A stretch of DNA of 64,000 nucleotides, from assembly GCA_030765055.1 (NCBI GenBank), contig CM060953.1:195444982-195508981 (forward strand), written 5' to 3'. The notes beneath the pieces are model-generated. The model did not search any database. It was not told the origin of the DNA and saw only the letters and a list, made by a program, of their open reading frames with translations. How positions within the stretch are numbered: the stretch's first letter is position 1; each line of letters begins with the position of its first letter. Made by a program: the position numbers and the translations under genes. Positions 58,829-64,000 of this stretch are shown here, one piece after another. Source of the DNA: Mantis religiosa. Its lineage: Eukaryota; Arthropoda; Insecta; Mantodea; Mantidae.

Positions 58829-59075
58829 TCCGAACTATAAAGCCCGGGCCTTAAGTACTTAGAGCAAGTCGCCATTAAGGTGCTGTGTCATGTATTTATA
58901 AGAACTCTTAGTGGTTTACCTGGAAAAACACAAGTCGGAGAATTTAATGTCAGACTGACACGTTGGCCATAGTAGTTCAACAGTTAAGACAGCCGGATGG
59001 AGACGGGAAGCTCCATGGTTCAAATCCCAGTTATGGCATTCGTTCTACTTCGCTCTATCTCTTGCCATTCTGATC
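58829..59075 (+). mobile_element. tRNA-containing element (family 4), single-unit copy
   Basis: Order on the plus strand: one 91-bp unit (58836-58921, reverse complement of the 59951 array unit), a linker with GAGAATTTAATGTCA, a 73-nt tRNA-like segment at 58965-59037 (GGCCATAGTAGTTCAA..., B-box GGTTCAAATCCCAG), then a short 3' body (CTTCGCTCTATCTC). The copies at 62450-62673 and 62986-63185 share linker, tRNA segment and body. The unit lies upstream of the Pol III promoter, unlike family 3. Confidence 0.75.
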
Positions 59076-59950
59076 CACTGCACACCTCGCGGCATTAAAT
59101 TCTTGCGACCATCCCTATCGTAGGCATCCTCTGTTCCTTTTTTCTCGAATTGGGTCCAATACCATTGCTACATATCCTGGTGCATTCTGGACAACTGCAT
59201 TTGTTCCTCTTCGCCTTGATGGTCGAGTCTATGGTCACAACTCTTCGATCGTCAACCTGTCCCTGAGGCTAATACTCCGTACTCTTCTTTCCACTTTGTC
59301 CTGACTCACTTGTATCCTCTGGATCTCTGATCCAGGTTGGGCTTCCTTACAGAGAACCAGATTTCCTGAAATACCGGTTCCTACATATACGTTCATTATG
59401 TGGTTTTTGCACAACCTGTCATGTGACATGTTACCAACTTCATGAATATGGTACAAAATACCGTTTAAGCTACCATGACTTGAAAAATAATTTATAAAAA
59501 GGTCCACGTTTGCAGGTCTCTTTGAGTTTACCAAACAGATAAATTAAAAAAAAAATTGTATAAATAATGAAGTTCATGTTCATCTTACCTAAAACTATAT
59601 TTTAATTTTGAAACTTGTCCCCTAATGTTTACTTGAGGAAAAATGGCTCTAAAATTTGTTATTAAAATACAATTTTAAAATATTTTCATTAAAAAGGAAA
59701 AGCATACTTACCCTGAGCTTTCTAATAACAGAAATTACGTATCAAGTAATTTTTCTCTGGGATTAATATTCCCGAAATATTGATTACGCTGATAGTGACA
59801 AATGCTTGTTCCTATTCTTCATTTTAATAAAGATAAACATCATTTCAAAGCTAATTTTTATATGTGGGTCATGCAAAGAGAACGCTCACGCTCATCATAT
59901 AACGACCAGTTTTAAAACATTTGACTATCAACTTACTCGTGTTTCTCCCA
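59076..59950. other. Unassigned sequence, partly a dispersed AT-rich repeat
   Basis: 59860-59950 (CAAAGAGA...CCAG.TTTAAAACATTTGACTATCA) resembles 63250-63330 and more loosely both copies of the 23455/24702 duplication. No gene recognised. Confidence 0.4.
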
Positions 59951-62449
59951 GTAAACCACTAGGAGTTCTCATAAACACATGAGACAACTACCTTAATGAC
60001 GACTTACTGTGCTGTAAGTACTTTAAGGCCCGGGCTTTATAGTAAACCACTAGGAGTTCTCATAAACATATGAGACAACTACCTTAATGACGACTTACTA
60101 TGCTGTAAGTACTTTAAGGGCCGGGCTTTATAGTAAACCACTAGGAGTTCTCATAAACACATAAGATAACTACCTTAATGACGACTTACTATGCTGTAAG
60201 TACTTTAAGACCCGGGCTTTATAGTAAACCACTAGGAGTTCTCATAAACACATGAGACAACTACCTTAATGACGACTTACTGTGTTGTAAGTACTTTAAG
60301 GCCCGGGCTTTATAGTAAACCACTAAGAGTTCTCATAAACACATGACACAACTACCTTAATGGCGACTTACTATGCTGTAAGTACTTTAAGACCCGGGTT
60401 TTATAGTAAACCACTAGTAGTTCTCATAAACACATGAGACAACTACCTTAATGACGACTTACTATGCTGTAAGTACTTTAAGGGCCGGGCTTTATAGTAA
60501 ACCACTAGGAGTTCTCATAAACACACGAGACAACTACCTTAATGACGACTTACTATGCTGTAAGTACTTTAAGGCCCGGGCTTTATAGTAAACCAGTAGG
60601 AGTTCTCACAGACACATGAGACAACTACCTTAATGACGACTTACTATGCTGTAAGTACTTTAAGGCCCGGGCTTTATAGTAAACCACTAGGAGTTCTCAT
60701 AAACACATGAGACAACTACCTTAATGATGACTTACTATGCTGTAAGTAATTTAAGGGCCGGGCTTTATAGTAAACCACTAGTAGTTCTCATAAACACATG
60801 AGACAACTACCTTAATGACGACTTACTATGCTGTAAGTACTTTAAGGCCCGGGCTTTATAGTAAACCACTAGGAGTTCTCACAGACACATGAGACAACTA
60901 CCTTAATGATGACTTACTATGCTATAAGTACTTTAAGACCCGGGCTTTATAGTAAACCACTAGTAGTTCTCATAAACACATGAGACAACTACCTTAATGA
61001 CGACTTACTATGCTGTAAGTACTTTAAGGGCCGGGCTTTATAGTAAACCACTAGGAGTTCTCATAAACACACGAGACAACTACCTTAATGACGACTTACT
61101 ATGCTGTAAGTACTTTAAGGCCCGGGCTTTATAGTAAACCACTAGGAGTTCTCACAGACACATGAGACAACTACCTTAATGACGACTTACTATGCTGTAA
61201 GTACTTTAAGGCCCGGGCTTTATAGTAAACCACTAGGAGTTCTCATAAGCACATGAGACAACTACCTTAATGATGACTTACTATGCTGTAAGAAGCACAT
61301 GAGACAACTACCTTAATGATGACTTACTATGCTGTAAGTACTTTAAGGTCCGGGCTTTATAGTAAACCACTAGGAGTTCTCATAAACACATGAGACAACT
61401 ATCTTAATGACGACTTACTATGCTGTAAGTACTCTAAGGCCCGGGCTTTATAGTAAACCACTAGGAGTTCTCATGAACACATGAGACAACTACCTTAATG
61501 ACGACTTACTATGCTGTAAGTACTTTAAGGCCCGGGCTTTATAGTAAACCACTAGGAGTTCTCACAGACACATGAGACAACTACCTTAATGACGACTTAC
61601 TATGCTGTAAGTACTTTAAGGCCCGGGCTTTATAGTAAACCACTAGGAGTTCTCGTAAACACATGAGACAGCTACCTTAATGACGACTTACTATGCTGTA
61701 AGTACTTTAAGACCCGGGCTTTATAGTTAACCACTAGGAGGTCTCATAAACACATGAGACAACTACCTTAATGACGACTTACTATGCTGTAAGTACTTTA
61801 AGACCCGGGCTTTATAGTAAACCACTAGGAGTTCTCATAAACACATGAGACAACTACCTTAATGACGACTTACTATGCTGTAAGTACTTTAAGGTCCGGG
61901 CTTTATAGTAAACCACTAGGAGTTCTCATAAACACATGAGACAACTACCTTAATGACGACTTACTATGCTGTAAGTACTTTAAGACCCGGGCTTTATAGT
62001 TAACCACTAGGAGTTCTCGTAAACACATGAGACAACTACCTTAATGACGACTTACTATGCTGTAAGTACTTTAAGACCCGGGCTTTATAGTAAACCACTA
62101 GGAGTTCTCATAAACACCTGAGACAACTACCTTAATGACGACTTACTATGCTGTAAGTACATTAAGGCCCGGGCTTTATATTAAACCACTAGGAGTTCTC
62201 ATAAACACATGAGACAACTACCTTAATGGCGACTTACTATGCTGTAAGTACTTTAAGGCCCGGGCTTTATAGTAAACCACTAGGAGTTCTCATAAACACA
62301 TGAGACAACTACCTTAATGACGACTTACTATGCTGTAAGTACTTTAAGGCCCGGGCTTTATAGTAAACCACTAGGAGTTCTCATAAACACATGAGACAAC
62401 TACCTTAATGGCGACTTTCAACGTATAAGTACTTTAAGACCCGGACTTC
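59951..62449 (-). repeat. 91-bp satellite, about 27 units, from family-4 element
   Basis: Units of 91 bp (on the plus strand AGTAAACCACTAGGAGTTCT, CATAAACACATGAGACAACT, ACCTTAATGACGACTTACTA, TGCTGTAAGTACTTTAAGGC, CCGGGCTTTAT). One short unit near 61285 marks an internal rearrangement. At its left end (59930-59950) the array joins GTGTTTCTCCCAG, the same linker that joins a unit to the tRNA segment at 62655-62673, showing that the array grew from the upstream unit of that element. ACACATGAGACAAC and CGGGCTTTAT variants run in blocks. Confidence 0.95.
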
Positions 62450-62673
62450 ATAGTTAACCTCTATTAGGTCAATTAATGGAAGTTAATTGTTCTTTCACAC
62501 TACCCGTGTGTAGGACGCACTATGAAAGAGTAGAGCCAGAATGAAAAATTCAATGCCATAGCCGGGATTTGAACCACGGATCTTCTGGTTGCCGTCCAGC
62601 CGCTCTAACCCTTGAGCTACTATGGCCAACGTGCCGATATGGCAAATTCTCCAACTGACTCGTGTTTCTCCCG
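62450..62673 (-). mobile_element. Family-4 tRNA-containing element, minus copy between two 91-bp arrays
   Basis: Minus strand from 62673: linker (GGGAGAAACACGAGTCAGTT), tRNA-like segment 62555-62627 (GGCCATAGTAGCTCAAGGGT, B-box GTGGTTCAAATCCC), body with TTTTCATTCTGGCTCTAC, tail with GTGTGAAAGAACAATTAAC up to about 62450. Three array units precede it and about 27 follow it on the minus strand. Confidence 0.82.
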
Positions 62674-62947
62674 GTAAACCACTAGGAGTTCTCATAAACA
62701 CATGAGACAACTACCTTAATGGCGAATTACTAAGCTGTAAGTACTTAAAGGCCCTGGCTTTATAGTAAACCACTAGGAGTTCTCATAAACACATGAGACA
62801 ACTACCTTAATGACGACTTACTATGCTGTAAGTACTTTAAGGCCCGGGCTTTATAGTAAACCACTAGGAGTTCTCATAAACACATGAGACAACTACCTTA
62901 ATGGCGAATTACTAAGCTGTAAGTACTTAAAGGCCCGGGCTTTATAA
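62674..62947 (-). repeat. 91-bp satellite, 3 units, upstream of the family-4 element
   Basis: Three units of the same sequence class, including the GGCGAATTACTAAGCTGTAA variant. The linker of the tRNA-containing copy follows directly on the minus strand. Confidence 0.92.
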
Positions 62948-63185
62948 TTCGGGCCACTATTATGTCAATTAATGGAAATTAATTGTTCTTTCAGTTAGTT
63001 GCTGGAGAACTTAATGTCATGTCGGCACGTTGTCCATAGTACCTCAAAGTTTAGAGCGGCTGGATGGTAACCAGAAGATCCGTGGTTCAAATCCCGGTTA
63101 TGGCAATGGATTTTTCACTCTGACTCTATCTTTCCATACTTTAACCTATACACGACCAGTGTGAAACAACAATTTATTTCCATTT
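62948..63185 (+). mobile_element. Family-4 tRNA-containing element, plus copy, inverted partner
   Basis: 62955-62985 repeats the tail sequence (GTCAATTAATGGAAATTAAT) in the orientation of the minus copy. It then switches at about 62986 to a plus-strand copy: linker GGAGAACTTAATGTCATGTC, tRNA-like segment 63032-63104 (B-box GTGGTTCAAATCCCGG), body TTTTTCACTCTGACTCTATC, tail near 63170. Together with 62450-62673 it forms an inverted pair around three 91-bp units. Confidence 0.75.
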
Positions 63186-63570
63186 GACTATCACTTAAAT
63201 TCTACTGTATTCCATACTCCCTTGTCGTTATTCATTTTTTTATTTCTTGGAGACACAAAGAGACCATAACGTCAAAAACAGTCACCTACACAACCAGATT
63301 TAAAATATTTGACTATCACTTAAGATGAGAACGTACTGCATATTTGCACGATTTTTGGGTGCACATTTCTAAAAGATTGTTATTGATATGTACGTGAAAA
63401 TTTTCAGGCACGTTCTCAAAACCTTTATCTTCAATAATACCTATTACTATTTGAAAATTTTTTACTGAAAATGTGTTATAATTTTTTAGTTCTTTGAAAA
63501 AAAATACACTGAAACTTCACTAAATTTTATTTTTGTAAAGAAGTATTATTTATCTCAGAGAAAAATACGT
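63186..63570. other. AT-rich dispersed repeat, no gene
   Basis: 63250-63330 resembles 59860-59950. Otherwise unassigned. Confidence 0.4.
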
Positions 63571-64000
63571 TCTTCTTCTTCTTCTTCTTCTTCTTCTTCT
63601 TCTTCTTCTTCTTCTTCTTCTTCTTCTTCTTCTTCTTCTTCTTCTTCTTCTTCTTCTTCTTCTTCTTCTTCTTCTTCTTCTTCTTCTTCTTCTTCTTCTT
63701 CTTCTTCTTCTTCTTCTTCTTCTTCTTCTTCTTCTTCTTCTTCTTCTTCTTCTTCTTCTTCTTCTTCTTCTTCTTCTTCTTCTTCTTCTTCTTCTTCTTC
63801 TTCTTCTTCTTCTTCTTCTTCTTCTTCTTCTTCTTCTTCTTCTTCTTCTTCTTCTTCTTCTTCTTCTTCTTCTTCTTCTTCTTCTTCTTCTTCTTCTTCT
63901 TCTTCTTCTTCTTCTTCTTCTTCTTCTTCTCTTCTTCTTCTTCTTCTTCTTCTTCTTCTTCTTCTTCTTCTTCTTCTTCTTCTTCTCTTCTTCTTCTTCT
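63571..64000. repeat. (TTC)n microsatellite, at least 430 bp, runs off the window
   Basis: TTC repeats (GAA on the minus strand) from 63571 to the window end, broken only by single-base deletions near 63930 and 63986. This is a pure polypyrimidine/polypurine mirror-repeat tract. The length may be underestimated or misassembled because it reaches the edge. Confidence 0.98.

Overview
The window looks like intergenic or heterochromatin-like DNA from an arthropod nuclear genome, most probably an insect with a large, repeat-rich genome. It is AT-rich and has no operons or dense reading frames. It carries eukaryotic mobile elements typical of arthropods: BEL/Pao, CR1/Jockey-like LINEs, a Penelope-like GIY-YIG relic, mariner, Tc-like, IS630-like and hAT relics, and tRNA-derived SINEs. 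Species assignment from this alone is a guess. The only intact host gene I can support is one tRNA-Glu(UUC) at 8619-8690 on the minus strand. No host protein-coding gene or convincing exon was found.

Layout. 0-9.8 kb: LINE 3' end, a SINE split by an internally deleted BEL/Pao element (2716-5567), a TTAA-flanked MITE, a Penelope-like relic, a SINE body remnant and the tRNA gene. 9.8-13.6 kb: a mariner whose 3' coding end has been amplified into 30 copies of an 85-bp unit and which also carries a SINE with target-site duplication. 14.5-17 kb: a hAT relic broken by a second mariner and by a TIR-bounded element encoding a conserved uncharacterised protein. 18.7-21.2 kb: a tRNA-headed SINE whose body is amplified into a 108-bp array, facing an inverted single-body copy. 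23.4-25.5 kb: a direct duplication with a Tc-like element at its junction. 28.7 kb: an IS630-like N-terminal relic. 30.2-32.5 kb: a second 108-bp array in the opposite orientation. 33.4-44.5 kb: an 11-kb, 95-bp satellite with higher-order structure. 45.5-51 kb: two SINE families and a 178-bp satellite between inverted IS630-like C-terminal relics. 52-55 kb: two related LINE relics, one next to a 144-bp tandem repeat. 55.4-56.8 kb: a mariner split by a 486-bp solo LTR. 57.3-59 kb: a GC-rich ~515-bp repeat plus SINEs. 59.9-63.2 kb: a 91-bp array interleaved with a tRNA-headed element. 63.57 kb to the end: a long TTC microsatellite.

The unifying observation is that about 23.4 kb (roughly 37%) of the window is tandem repeat, and that for at least three arrays (85, 108 and 91 bp) the monomer can be traced to a piece of a named type of transposable element also present here in single-copy form. 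The 85-bp array has visible 7-bp microhomology at its birth junction. The best candidate for something undescribed is this repeated conversion of SINE or transposon segments into satellite-like VNTRs, including arrays in opposite orientation that could fold if co-transcribed. All protein-coding remnants are broken by stops, frameshifts, deletions or insertions.
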